Assembly (NCBI RefSeq): GCF_958295425.1
Contig: NC_081143.1
Span: 11,846,094 to 11,910,093, forward strand
Direction: 5' to 3'
DNA: 64,000 bases
Origin: Solea solea
Taxonomy: Eukaryota; Chordata; Actinopteri; Pleuronectiformes; Soleidae
Shown here: positions 13,173-27,200 of the stretch, piece by piece
Numbering within the stretch: the stretch's first letter is position 1
Layout of the letters: the number at the start of each line of letters is the position of its first letter
The notes under the pieces: model-generated
Databases searched by the model: none
Told to the model about the DNA's origin: nothing
Seen by the model: the letters and a program-made list of their open reading frames with translations, nothing else
Translations under genes and position numbers: made by a program

Positions 13173-16100
13173 CAACATTGTTTTATCTTCCACTCACTGC
13201 TATATAAACATGATGCAGCTCATGTGTGACCTCTGACCCTGGCCTGTGAGCACTGTCGTGTATGATATCCATGAATTTGCCGAGAGCAAAATCAAATGAA
13301 GAACTTGAAGCGACAGCAGTTTCCACGCGTGGCACTGAACTATAGTCAGTTGTTGCTGTTGAACGTTTATCACAATGTATTCCATCGTATATCACACGTA
13401 CATCTATGTGATACACATTTGTTATTACTCAACAAGGTGACACCTGAACTTTGGTGATTGGATCACTGAGAACCAATGAGGTCTAAATAACACACATCAT
13501 GTAAGTATTTAGAGCTGGGCAATATATCTGTATTTTATCAATGGTGACATGAAACTATCTTAAGGCTGTTGCATTGAGATACATGGAATTGACAAAATAT
13601 TTAAGAAAGTCACTTAATAACACTTATTTGACCACATTTATAATCAATTGAATTGTTTCAAACACCTATAAACGTCCTTCATTTAACATTAAAAAGCCAA
13701 AGAAAGAAATAAACCAGGTATCATCTGAAGTGAAATGTTAGAATGTATTTTAAGTAATGAAAATATTTTCTTTCCAGCATTTAATAGGCGCCATTCCACC
13801 GTGTACTCGCATCTTGTTTTAAGCGTGTGATATTTAATTTCGGAGAGTATTAACAGTGTATTGTCACTCTCCTTTTGAGAAGCACACACTTTTCATGAGT
13901 CCAGAGAAACAACCTGTGTGCAGCTTTGTGTTCCTATATCATTCTTTTTAGGATATACTGTAGTTTAAGAATATGCCGATATTATTTGTAAGGCATATTC
14001 ATATCATGATATACATCAATGTCAAATTCTATAGAAAATATGATATCCTGATAAGATTTTTTTCCCATATCACTAAGTCTTATTTTGAGTCACACTTATG
14101 ATCTCCAATAGTTAGAAGATACAGTAAGTGAGGCCGTCACCAGGCTTCATGTAGCAACAAACAGAGGAAGTGGTTCAGTAATTCGACTGCCTTTGCTCCA
14201 TAAGCAGTGATAGGCTGCTATGATTAAATGCTAAAGACTCATCACACACATGTTGCTAAAATTAGCTACATAATGCAGAAGTGGGTCAGCAATATCCACA
14301 AGTGAATTTCAGCTGGCGAGTTTGCTTCTTCAAACAATAAAACCTTTAAACAAACCCCTTTAAAATACACCACCCACCATATTTGTCCACACAGTATAAT
14401 CTTAGCTTTTGTTCTTGTTTCCCCACAACCTGTTCATTGAATTTGCTTAAACCTAATATAGAGCAAATATTTGAATGCTTGTCCTTCATCCTCCTGTTTG
14501 CACAGTCGACCACTTAGCTGATGGTTCAGGAGTAACACTAGTCTACAGAGGGCACACACACACACACACACACACACAGCTCAGCTCTCACTCACCGTCA
14601 ACTAAATGAAAGGGTGAGAGATTATCTTACTGCTCCACAGAGATGCTCAGTGAGGTATGACAGGTGGTAGCCACACACAGGTCTGTGTATTGTGATGTGT
14701 GTGTGTGTGTGAGATACTGTTTGTCCATAAGAAGATATCCTTGACCTTTAACCCGCTGTGTGCACTCGCAGGCTTATTAAGAGGCCGTTGTCTGAATGAT
14801 GCTAACATGTGCTCATCAGGTACAGAGTACATGGATGCATGATTTGCAGTAATTAGTAATTAGATCAGCTGTGACGCTGCAGTGCACCTCATTGTATGGA
14901 TTATTCATGACATAGATATACATTTATATCAGGAGCCAAGTCTGGGCAACAAAGGTCAACAAAGGTCAGGAAGAGTTAGGTAAGAGTTATTCAGCTTCTG
15001 CTTCTTTAATACATTTTACACAATTTACCTTTAAAGGAATAAAGGCACAGTTCAAAGTTCTTTGCTTCCGATATGTTTACCTATAACCTGCTCACAGTTT
15101 CTTTCAAAAGTGTCCCAGGTTAATAGACCAAAATGGAAATGATCATTAAATTTAGAAATGATCACCCGAAAGGCTTAATGAAGCATGAAACCAGTGGTAT
15201 GAGCCCTCGTCGTATGATTGTCGATAGTGTAATCATGTGTTTACGTCCTTTGCCACTGTCTTACTTTGAAGGATCTGTCGGGAATATCTGATCTGTAGAT
15301 GTAAATGCATGTATCACATTCATATCTGATTTATTTCCACATACAAATCAACATGGAGGGAAGAGATCAGAACTGGGGGACTTTGCAGTGTAAATGCAGC
15401 CATTATCAGCACTGACTACGCTCAGCACACGGGAGGAAAACTAAAAAACAACAAACAAAAATCCATTAGAGCCACTGAATAAAAGGCTCACCTAATAAAA
15501 TCCATGCCTGCTTATGTTAATATCTTTGTAATTACAGTATAATGCGGACACTCTGTAAACTTCACAGCCAGCATTGTTTGTTACTGTTCTTATTGAAAGT
15601 TGTTGATTATTTTGACGTACATTCAAAGTATATTTCATTATGTTATTAATCTATTTTGATAATCAATGTTTTTTTTATATAATATATAGATTTCTGCTTC
15701 TGAAATGTGAATATGCTCCATTTAACAAATAAATCATATTTTTAAGGTTTGAAAAACAGCGGTCAACATTTTTAACATTTTATGGACGTGTTTAATCAGA
15801 AAAAGAATTGAGAGAAAATAATAGTTGCAGTTAAGTTGGTTGTTCAAAATGTATTAGAAGCTCTTTATGAATATATATATAAATAAAGTACAGTTGGTGC
15901 ATGTATAGACGCAACAAAGCAGACTATAAATATTTGAATGTGTCACAATAAACAAAAGGCATCTGTTGTATCTGAGCTCAGACCCACAGATAGTGCTGAT
16001 CTAGACCTTAAAATACTAGTGGTTGCTAAGGAACATGAATTCACACATTGGCTGTTTCTATGTACAGCAGCTGCGCCTCTTTAGAGCCTGGTAATGCATT

Positions 16101-18239
16101 CAGCCCAAGCTGCCCAGGACCATGTGCCTCGCTCTCAACAACTGCTCTCCTGCCGCTCTGCCTAAGACAAAGGCCTCTACCGGGCTCTTAGTTTTTGGCC
16201 GGATTGAACCAGACACGCTTACGGGCGTAAAACTGGAACGGTCATTATTAGATAGAAACAGACAGGAGGGGAAAAAAAAGGGAAGACAAAGAAGAAGAGA
16301 ACACAGAGCATGCTGTTTTCTAAGACTGGCCGTATGCTCTTATCAGGTCTCCACAGGACATCTGCTGCGCCACAGTATTAGCTTTCATGTGTTTGTTTGT
16401 GTGTGAATATTGACTGTATACAGTATGTATGACGATTCTCTGTGTTATCTTTAAACCATTTGAAGAGTTAAACCAACCCCAGCAGACCTGAGTGGTATGA
16501 TACTAACAGGCAATTCAAGAATAAACATGAGGTTCTGCTCATGTGTCATCACAACCTCAGCAAATCACACAGGGAGAAATCAAAGAACTAATGTTTCCTG
16601 TGACAGGAGCTCATCACAGTGATGCACGTTAGTAACGCCCACTCGTGACGCATGATACTGGCTTTAAAACGTATCATCAGATATCGGCAAACACAGGCTG
16701 AATAGGCTGCTGCCTCCTTGACTCCTCTGCAACTATTATTCTTATATGTTTATTTATTTTGCACAATGAAGGAAAATTCTATCTTCGTGTGCTGTGACAT
16801 GAGTTTGCACAACATGATGCTCATCTCGCTACACAAGAAACTAAATGACATCTGCTGCTGTGCAGGGGAAAACGCGTGCATCGCTAATAAACCTCTCTTT
16901 AGTTTTTGTCATGAATAAAACAGTAGTTAAAAGTGATATAATAAAATCTGAAAAACAGCAGTTTTACCTTCATACGTAAAAAAGAAATGGCAGAAACAAA
17001 AGCAGGACATTTCAGGGAAATACACGTTCTGATCTTTCTTACGTTCCTCTTGCTGAAACCTGATAGGGAAGGTCATTCTTTCCATTGCAAATATTTCAAT
17101 AATGATATCAAATCAGTATAAATGGGACGTCTGCTCTAAGACATTTCCTTGTAATTGCTCTCGAACTCTTATTGTTCCTCATTTATGAAACAAGCACACA
17201 ACAGGATATTGTGATTGTGGTCATTTCCACTCAAAAAATGTTTTTCCAAGACTGATTTCAACTAAAACATTTTGGTGCAGCAATAAATCTGAGATAATAT
17301 TCAACAATATTTCATCACTTAAACGTACAGTGTGTCTCATGAAGTTTCATTATGCAGCTGAATGTCCCTCAGGACTACACGGTGGGCGCAGTGGCTAGCA
17401 TTGTTGCCTCACAGCACAGAGGTCACATGTTCAAATCCTTCCTCCTACAGTCCAAAACCAAATATGGACTGTAGGAGTGAATGTGAGAGTGAATGGTTGT
17501 TGGTCTTGTTGAACCTATATTTTGAACCTTTATTTTCTGTGCATGTGAACCATGGTATTTAAATCACGTGAACTGTGTCACATGAAGATTTCTGTGCCCA
17601 GATCTTCACTGGCTGCTATGACAGACGGATCAATGGGAGCCAGTGTTCTGTTTGCCCAAATTAGTGATTTGTTTTGTATAAATATTGGTCCTGAGACTGG
17701 CCATTATTCAGTGTTTTTTCCAGGTGAGAAGTCGGTGTGGAAAATGTGCATCAGCGAACAAGAGAGCAAAAGTAGGCTCAACAAAATAATATAAATAAAC
17801 CCTTTCACCACAAAATCCTGGAATGTTTTAAACACAAATACCCAAACTACTGGAAATCATCTCCCCATGCGTGAATGATAATATATAACAAAGCGGCAGA
17901 GTATCAGCTCAGTTCGGCCGCAGAATACTAATTCAGTCATTTTAATCTGGCATTTCTAAGCTCTGGAAAATCTGTAAAAGCTTCCACAGTCCATTTATTT
18001 TCTAGCAGCTGCTGTAGCCCTAAGCCCCTCCCCTCTTCTTTAACCCAAACGCTATTCAGAAACGTACTGACCATGCATGTGGTGATCACGCCCTCCTGTG
18101 CTCATCCTCCTGAGTGTTGGCAGGCAGCCATAGAGCTGCCGGGTTTGGGGATGAGTCACATGACACAATTTTATGGGACATTAAGTCTTGTTGGGAACTT
18201 GTGACAGGATTGTTTGGGTGTTGGTATTTCATGCTCTGC

Positions 18240-18274
<35 letters not shown>

Positions 18275-21200
18275 TCTTATTCTTTGGACTATAAAGTTTG
18301 ATTTCGTTTGTAAAGCCATTGATTCCATTGCAATCAGGACTGATGTCAATATGGATAGATACTCCAGTTTCTGATATTAGTATATAAGTATTATTGTCGA
18401 GTATGTCATTTTTTTTGGTTTTAAAAGGTTTTTGTGCTCAGTGCGTTGTGATGGAGAAGCAAAATGCTGATTGGAGAAACAGACCATAAGTTTTGTTCAA
18501 TAAACGTTCATTTAAGTTCAAATCATTTGCTATTGTTGTCCTGATTTCTGACAAATATCATCAGCCATAGTCTGTACTCAACACTTGAAGAACAACAGAA
18601 CAACAGAGCACAGTCTGAGCCTGGACAGAGATATGATTTTCATATTCTGAATGGGATTATTGCTGATTACTGCTCATAAAATCTGAGTTTACACATTGAT
18701 AGCTGGTCCAATTTTTGTTCATTAAATCTGAAAAAACTCTAAACTGTGATTGATGGGAATGTGTGTGCTCCTGCTTCTTCTAATGACATATTTTGTGAGA
18801 CTAATCTTTCTTTGTGTTTTTTCTTACTCTGCCTCAGACTCCCTGGGCGGCCCGTTCCCGTCCACGTCACACCGATGCCACCACAAACCCAAGAGGTGCC
18901 TGCCCATCCAGTGTGGCAGTGTCGGCAGGCCACTTCCCATCAGCCCACTTCTATTCCATCCAAACGCCAGGGGTTCCCAAATTGTCATGGACGTTGCCCA
19001 AAAATCAGTAAAGAGGCAGGCTAGTTTCTGCAACGCCATCACCTTCAGCAACAGGCCCGTAGCACTGTACGAGCAAGTCCGCCTCAAGGTATTTCACTCA
19101 ATTAGCAACGTGATAAATATCAGCGCTTTCTTCCCACAGTCAGGTTTGAAAGTGTCCAAATACATGCAGGGGTTAGTTGGACACTGGACACCCTCAATTG
19201 ACCATAGGTGTGAGGGTTTGAGTCAATTGTTTTTTATGTGAGCGCTGCGATGGACTGGTGACCTGTCCAGTGCGTACCCCACCTTTCACACTATGTCAGC
19301 TGGGATTGGCACCAGCAATCCCTGTGACCCTCACATGGAGGACAGACCAGTAGACAAGGAAGTTTCTTGCTTGGTCCACAATCTGTTCAGTTCTGTTCTG
19401 TTTTAATAGTTTCTTTGTTTTTGTGGCGCAAAGAAACCAGGAAATATTTACAATAAAGAAGCTGAACATTTTTTTATTAAAAAACGCTCAAACTGGTCAA
19501 AATATCAAAATAGTTGCAGATAAATTTAACAATCAATTAATAATCAATGAATCTTCTGGCTAACGGTCTCTAAAATGTTAATCATTTAGACCCCAGTATA
19601 TTTTCTGTGTCAGAGGGAAAACATATAGAGTCACTTTAGGAGTAAAAGTTGAGTTGATTTACAGCCATTTAGTCAAATAATAATCTGCACTACCTTCTAT
19701 GACATAATCCAATCATACCCACCTTCCTCTCCTCTCCACAGATTACTAAAAAGCAGTGTTGCTGGAGCGGGGCTCTGCGCCTGGGCTTCACCTCCAAAGA
19801 CCCGTCGAGGATAAACCCAGACAACCTGCCTAAGTACGCCTGCCCCGATCTGGTTTCCCAGAGTGGCTTCTGGGCTAAGGCCCTGCCTGAGGAGTTTGCC
19901 AACGAGGGCAGCGTGATCGCCTTTTGGGTCGACAAGAAGGGAAGAGTCTTCTACCGCATAAATGAGTCCAGTCCCATGCTGTTTTTCAGCGGAGTGCGCA
20001 CGGCCGACCCACTGTGGGCCCTGATCGATGTGTATGGTCTGACCCGTGGAGTGCAGCTGCTAGGTAAGAGTCAGACTGCAGAGCAGCATTTTAATTGGGG
20101 TACCGCCTTGAGATTGGGCCCCCAGAGGCCCCATGTGTACTGATAAGCCATTTGTTTAACAGTAATTTGATTGTGGAAAACAGTTAGTAACATGAGAGAT
20201 GTACTGATATAGAGACAAAGTGTTCGCTAAGTTGTTGATCCACTGCTGCCGCCATCATAACTTAACATGCGTTATTTTGTGACTTTAGAGTTTAAAAGTC
20301 TCTGTCAGGTGTGACTCCAAGATGAAATTACATTAATTGAAGCCAAACTTGACCAAGTAACCTGGGTATAATCTGAACAAGTAACCTGGGTATAATCTGA
20401 ACAAGTTATATTAGGGTATGACAAACCTTGGCTCAATTGTAATCATAAAAACTGAAGCCTGTAATTGTGAAGGTCTTGAAGGGAAAAAGGCTGTATCATA
20501 GTGAGATAAAGCACCAGACATATTCTTATATCATAGATTTAAGCATGGATAGATCTTATCGGGTGACGTTGAGGGACGTGCGATACTAGACTTTTTGCAG
20601 ATAACCGTACTACTTCAGAATAGAATATTTGTCGTAGTCATTTCAAAGCATATGTAGGTATAAAAAACTAACTGTTGGATATAGAGGGGAACCAAACAGT
20701 AGATCAGTTAAAGAGACTTAAAAATCCTAAAAATGTGCGTTAATCTCCAACAATTACCAGGGAAATGTCTAACATCGCAATATTTAACAGAGGAGTCTGG
20801 TTCAGCATGTGGAGCTCATGGTAGTCTATTATCAAGGGATGCTAGGTAGCTTAGCATACACACACGCACACACACACACTCTGCTATTGTATAAATAGAG
20901 TTGGGGTCAAATTTTGTGTAGATAACTCATCTGATTGTAATCGTGCACTGTGTTGATTGACGCCGTTGTCGTCGTGTTTTCAGTGGTTGATTTATTTCAA
21001 TTTAGAAACTTTACTTCAGCTTTGATTGAAGGAGTCGAGTGTTTGTCAGTTTCAGTTGACAACTATGGACATTTATGTTGAGGGATACAACCATTAATCA
21101 ATAATTAACTGATTAAGCACTGATTTTTTTCCCCCTGGTTTCTTTGCCCCATTTAACAAAGAAATCATTAAAAATAAGTCATTTTGGTTTCTGGACAAAA

Positions 21201-24200
21201 CAACATGATTATTTCGAGGTTTGGGAAACACTGATCAACATTTTTCAAAGTGTTCTGACGTTTTATGGAACAAACAGCTCATTTTCCTTATTAACCCCTT
21301 TTTTCACATTCGCTCACCTTCTCTTCAGGTTTGTCTCAGCAGTTTGTTTGTCACGCTTTAAATTCATCATTCACTTCATGGTTTAATATCTGATATAAAA
21401 AACTATGTAGCAGCATTTTACATGCTTCCTATTTTTTAATATAGTATTTTAATATTTAGTTATAACCTTTCAGGCTTTTAGCAGGATTACTCCAAAATGA
21501 CTGAGTGGTGGAGGATAAACTCGTGAAAATACAGGGCTGATCCAGTTAAGGGGGTGGATCAGAATTTATTTTATTATTTTTTTTATTATTATTATTTTAT
21601 TCACATTGTGAGATACTGCATTTTTTTTTTACTTTTTACATTTGTTCAATTTTTAAGAAATATAAATAATTTTAATTTAATTCTGAAAAAGTGCTAATAT
21701 CTTTGGTAAAATTAAGTTTAAGTCATTTCTATCGTCTTCTTTAGGGCTGCAACTATAACCATTATTTTGGTCGACTAATTACTTGATTATTTTTTTCGAT
21801 TAGTCACGATTGCAATGTACAATAATTTAGTACAATCAAGTGCAAATGTCTTATTCTATAACAAAATACTGATTCATCTTTCCTAATTCTCTCTGTTACA
21901 ACCTTTGTGAGACTTGTTGTCAGTGTTGTGGATGAATGAGCTTCTTCATGACGTGTTTGAAAGGTCGCTTCAGTATTCACCAGTGCTTGTGGGGAATACG
22001 CTGCACTGAAACATGTTAATCAACATGACTTATTACACGGCTTCTTTTTAATACTCGATTCTAATTGTTCAATAGCGTCATTCATCATCTATGATTTCTG
22101 TATGACAGACCATGCAGACTGTTGCACAAAGAGCCTCGTATGACGCCCAGAAGTCCAGTCATTTTATCAACGTGTAACTGGTCAGGAATATCTCTAAAAT
22201 TAACATAGACATGTGTGGGGATGGAAAACCTCAGGGTTATCCCAACACACAAGGATTCAAGGTTTTTGGGCGCTTTAAAAAAAAATAAATAAATAAGAAA
22301 AGTCAGCGGGGGTCTGTGAAGTCATTAAATATTCACACGGAAACAACATGAAATGTACAAACAGACATTATTTCCATTTCTTTCCTCTGGCTCGGTTCAT
22401 TCTGTCTCTGTTTCTGTTATGATATCTGTAATGTGTACAACGTCTTCTCCTCTGTCACGTGTTTATGTGTTTGGAAAACGTGACCACAGTCTCTCCCTCT
22501 TGTTTATCGCTCATCTTCGGCGTGGTGTGTGAGGGACAGGGGGAGGGGCTTATGTGACTATTGCACATGTGCACATCGCGATGCTCAAGCGACACATGGC
22601 GCAGCCCTAATGATGTTGTGTTTTCCTGTTTGTGGTGGTGATTTCAGTAAAAAAAAAGCCACTTTGCTGTTTATTGTTTGTTCTTCTAAAGCTTTCAACG
22701 TGGCCCACTCGAGTAATTAGATTTATATCCCGTGCCACGCTCTCCCTGACGACGTGCTGTTCTTTCTCCTCAGCCTTCTCTGCTGCTTTTATTTCTCCTC
22801 TCGTGTTAATCTCATTTACAGCGTGCTGTATTCTTTCCATTTCATCAGTGACTGACATGATTCATTATGCCTATAATCCTGGTTTCATGAAGATTGAAAT
22901 TCCCTGGTGGATTAAGACATCTTGCACAGTTTATGTGTGAGTGTGAGTGTGTGTGTGTGTGAGTGTAGCCTCTTCTTAATGTAAATGAGCAGCGAGCCTT
23001 CGGTGTTTTCATTCAGAGCTGCTGCACACACAGTTATGCCCACACCTTCAAAAGCAGCGCATGCTGCCTATTCATAAATACTGTTATCACTACTATGCTT
23101 CTCCTTCCAGGTGTTGCATTATGTTCATTGTACATCAGCCATCTCATTTAAAGCTGCAGCAGGCAGGGTTGCTGGAAAGGCTTTTGAGTTCTTTAAATAC
23201 TCACATTTAGAGATCACACCTCTGTCCTGTTTTTTTTTTTGGTGTTTCCTGATGCTGGAATAACAGTCATATTCCCAAAGGAATCTGGGTGTAGAGTCGT
23301 TTTTGACCCTCTCTGTGATCTGCGTTGGCTTTTGGTAAATTTACTTACAATAATGCAACATTTTGTGTCTGTAAAATTTCAGTCGGTCATATCAAAAATG
23401 AAATGCTAGTATTTGATTAGTAACCCTAACCCAGACTGTGAAGTAACAGTAACAGTAGTGAGCATTCACTGGGGATGTCATGGTTATTGCAGTACCATGG
23501 TATCTCTCTGCGCAGAGGAAAACTCACTGTCGTTCTGGTGCACCATGACAAAAACAGCGGGTCCTTGATTGTCTTTTCTGCTTTTTCTTGGTTTTAATGG
23601 TGGCACCTGAAGGTCAGCTCATGAAGCTAAGTTAATTAAGTTAAGTTAAGTTTTTTTTTAGTGTTTCAGAGCAGGCAAGTCTTAATGAACAATGCGTTCT
23701 GTGACCATGCAACTGTGTCAAGTCAGGTGCATTTTTTCTTTATATAACCCAACATCACAAACACAATTTGCCTTGAAGGTCTTTACAATCCGAGGAAAGT
23801 CTCCACAAAAACCCTTGTCCAGGGGAAGATAGACGTGCAGTAGGTGTCACACATACACACATCAACATATTATAATCTATAATCTATAATAATATTAATA
23901 ACAATTATCATCACTATTATCTTTATCATCCAGGGTGTGATGCTTGTCCCAACGCCATCTGGGCTTGGTTTCAGCTCCTCAGAAAAGGACAGGGAAACTC
24001 ACAGAAACAGTTATGGCAGGCTTACTACACACACACACACACACACAGACACACAGCAGGACTCAACTTGACATCAGGATAACTGGGTAACTGAGTAATA
24101 ACTGAGGAATTGCTGCTTCTCTTGTGAAGCCACAGAGACTGTATGAGTCACAGTGGAGCTTTAATCAAGACTCTGTGTGACCTCCCTGAAGGGCAAGAGA

Positions 24201-27200
24201 ATGGAGCCTGATTGTAGCGCCTAGAGGCTTTTAACATCCCTCAACCAGGCTGACTCCATCAGGAAACTGCATTTACTGTACACACTGCAGCGTCCTGAGA
24301 GGCTGCTTATACAGGTAATACCTGAGAGCTTTTAACCAGAGAATGAGTTTTCACAACAGGATTTGCTGTTACTCGAGATCAGTGTTTCTTAATCCTGGTC
24401 GTAGACACCCGCAGTAACCTGCATGTTTTAGATGTTTCCCTGCTTTAGCTGTCTTGAGGACAAGGATTGAGAAATAGCAGAGCAGCAGAAAACACTTTGT
24501 CACCTGTGTTACTTACTGGCACCTTTGGAACTTGAGTTTGCTTCTTATTTTTTGGCTTCAAAATTTTGAACCGAAACCAAAAAATGTTTGGAATGATCTG
24601 ATCTTTACGTGCATACACTTCACTTGATAGACAGAGTCAACATTTTAATATCTATTAATAATAACTAATAACTATTACTGTCTCATCAATGACGGTGGGA
24701 AACAATTCCAGGGCCATTTTTTTGTGCTAGTCCAGCCTTGATGACACCTCGACTGTTTATGTGGGCAAAAGATAATAAAATAGAGCATTATTATTGACTG
24801 GCATTGCTATGGTGATGTCACTCCCAGCATGTACTGTATGTAAAATCCGAGAAGCACTTGTTGTTAAGTATGTGTGGATTCTTTTGTATGAAATAATAAT
24901 TCTGGAACACTTTTTCTGGCTGAATGCCATTTTACTCTCTCCACACTGAGGTCTGGCTCCACTGCTGGAATTCAACAAACAAGTAATTTGGAATGAGGAG
25001 AGAGAGAGAGAGAGATGGACGATGATTTGATTATTGCGAGCACTTGTCTGGCTCTGGTGTTTGATTTGGCAGAACTCAGCCTCCCACTTACTTGCAGCAC
25101 TTAGAAAATTCTGAGATCAGACCCTCCAACAAAAATACACAGAGCAGAAAATCTGACATTTCTCCACTTGTGGAGGAAATCTACTGTTTCTTGTGTCGTA
25201 AAGAGCTGAACCCGAATCAAGCCCAGCACATGTCGTAACCTCTGTGTTTCCTGGCTTAAGTTTTCTTCACATCATTTATGATGGCTGTTGCTTAAAGAGC
25301 TCCAAATGCTAAGACCAACAAACCAAATTTGTATGATTTGGCATGAGGTGGAATCAGTTTTAAATGACCGTACCTTGGCTGGATACTTCAGTACACTCAT
25401 TTCCTCTTCAAAGACACAGATAAGAGATATTAGCTCAATAATTCCATTTCGAACCGTAACGACAGTTGAAATTGAACAGATCGTTTTAATGGGGGTAAAC
25501 CAGAGGTAACATAGATTTATGTGTAGTTTACTGTAGTGTGTGTGTGTGTGTGTGTGTTTTTTCATTTCACTTATGTTCATGTTTACATCCCATACTGAGT
25601 TTAGCCTTGAAGCAGCACAGCATCACATGGATCAGACCCTCTCCTTAGAACCATTTGCTTTAGCAGTGCTCCTTGTGGCATGGTCAGAAAATGGTTTTAT
25701 ATTATTGGGTGGTTGTGTTTGCCGTGTGCTGTGATTATTCCAAACTTGTAGTTACTTGTACTTGTAGTTTGACATTGGCTGTGTGAACTCCACTGCAGCT
25801 ACAAGCAGCCTGAGTCACAGATGCCAGTGAGGACACAAGAGAAAACACATTTTATTCAATATTTATTCTTGGAACACACAACATTTATGCTGCTTTTTTA
25901 AATACTATTTTAAAACATGTATATGCAGAGGCTATAAGGATGTGCAGTATAGAGAGTCTTGTATCTTTTTTTGAGCATTACTACAATCTGATGAAACAGT
26001 GCTCTAAATTTTTCGGATTGAATTTGTGAAACTTGTAAATACGTCAAAGTTCAAATTAAATATATATTTTAGTCTATTTTGTGACTTCTGCACAATTATC
26101 GCTACTCCTGTTTGTTTTTTTAAATATGCAATATAAAATGAAACCTAACTTTGACACAACAACACATAAGAAGATGAAAAAAGCCTGAATATGTGACCTA
26201 TAAACACACAGCCCAGGATGTCCATATAAGGAATTATATAAGCAACAAGGTTTAATAGTCATTGTTGGTGTTTTTTTAAATATGTATTCCTTGTTTTTCT
26301 GTGGTGTATGCAATAACATTTTGACACTGTAATATTTACATTTTATTCTTATATTTTCTACCTTTTCGTATTGCTGTCCGTCTACCTTCTCAACATTTTT
26401 ACATGCTGCTGTTCACAATCATACGCCTAAAAACAACACGTTCTTTATGTATAATCTTGAGTTTTATGCATAAGCTTCACTGTATATGTTACTGGGTCAG
26501 AGTAAATCATAATCAATACATAAAAAAACAGACTGTAATTATGCAGTAAAAGCCAAAAAACAGCAAACCACAGCGCAGCATCTGAACATTAACTGGGATA
26601 AAAGGAAGTCACAGAGTGTTAGTTCTGTGTCAGGTGTAAAAATGTTTTTCTACTGAGTTTATTTACTTTCGTAAACTCAGACAGAAGTAATCTATTCGTT
26701 GGATTAGCAGGATGTCGCAGAGTTAGTGGCTAAAATGCTAATTATGATCCTAAATCTGCAAAAGAAAGCCATGATTCATGGATGTCACTTTGCTCTGCAT
26801 TGGCAGATAGTTCAGTGTTGGCTTCAGAAAGACGAAGACACCGTCTGGGCTTTCAGATGGTGGACAGCTTTTGGTTTTATGAAGTCATAGTTCTCATAGT
26901 TTTTTTTTGTTATTATTGCTTTTTTCCCACATGGAATCTGCATTGTGGGAGCACTGAAACACTATTTTTTTGGAAAATTGGTCCCAGAGTGAGAGAATTT
27001 GTGAAACAGGTGAAACTGTTGCTCTGCAAGAAATGTGTTTTATGAGGGGAAAAAAGGAAGCCTTATTTGCACAATTTTTCGGCCCGACCCGTTGAGAACT
27101 CTACTGTGTGTGTGGAGCATGTGCAGTTTGTCTTCAAAGTGCAGTTTGTCTTCAAAGCGCAGGTTATCATCAAAGCGCAGTTTATCATCAAAGCTCAGTT

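Larger units (their letters stand above)
6323..18837 (+). other. NEURL1 intron 1 (12.5 kb)
   Basis: Phase-1 intron, donor GTAAGA and acceptor CTGCCTCAG. It holds a TG microsatellite plus repeat (6631-6850), a teleost interspersed repeat (9005-9285), a diverged hAT-like copy (10062-10340), a foldback MITE (11217-11610), two copies of an ATATC-type MITE (11908-12288 and 13510-14070), CA runs at 13141 and 14553, an AT-rich repeat copy (15600-15835), a tRNA-headed repeat (17375-17505) and a 26-A run (18247-18272). No additional exon or RNA gene was recognised. The parts not listed are plain AT-rich DNA. Confidence 0.8.

Noticed and set aside
22607..22858. Antisense 83-codon frame with an EKAEEKEQ stretch
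   Set aside because: Low-complexity, overlaps the end of a MITE, and has no family resemblance or splice context.
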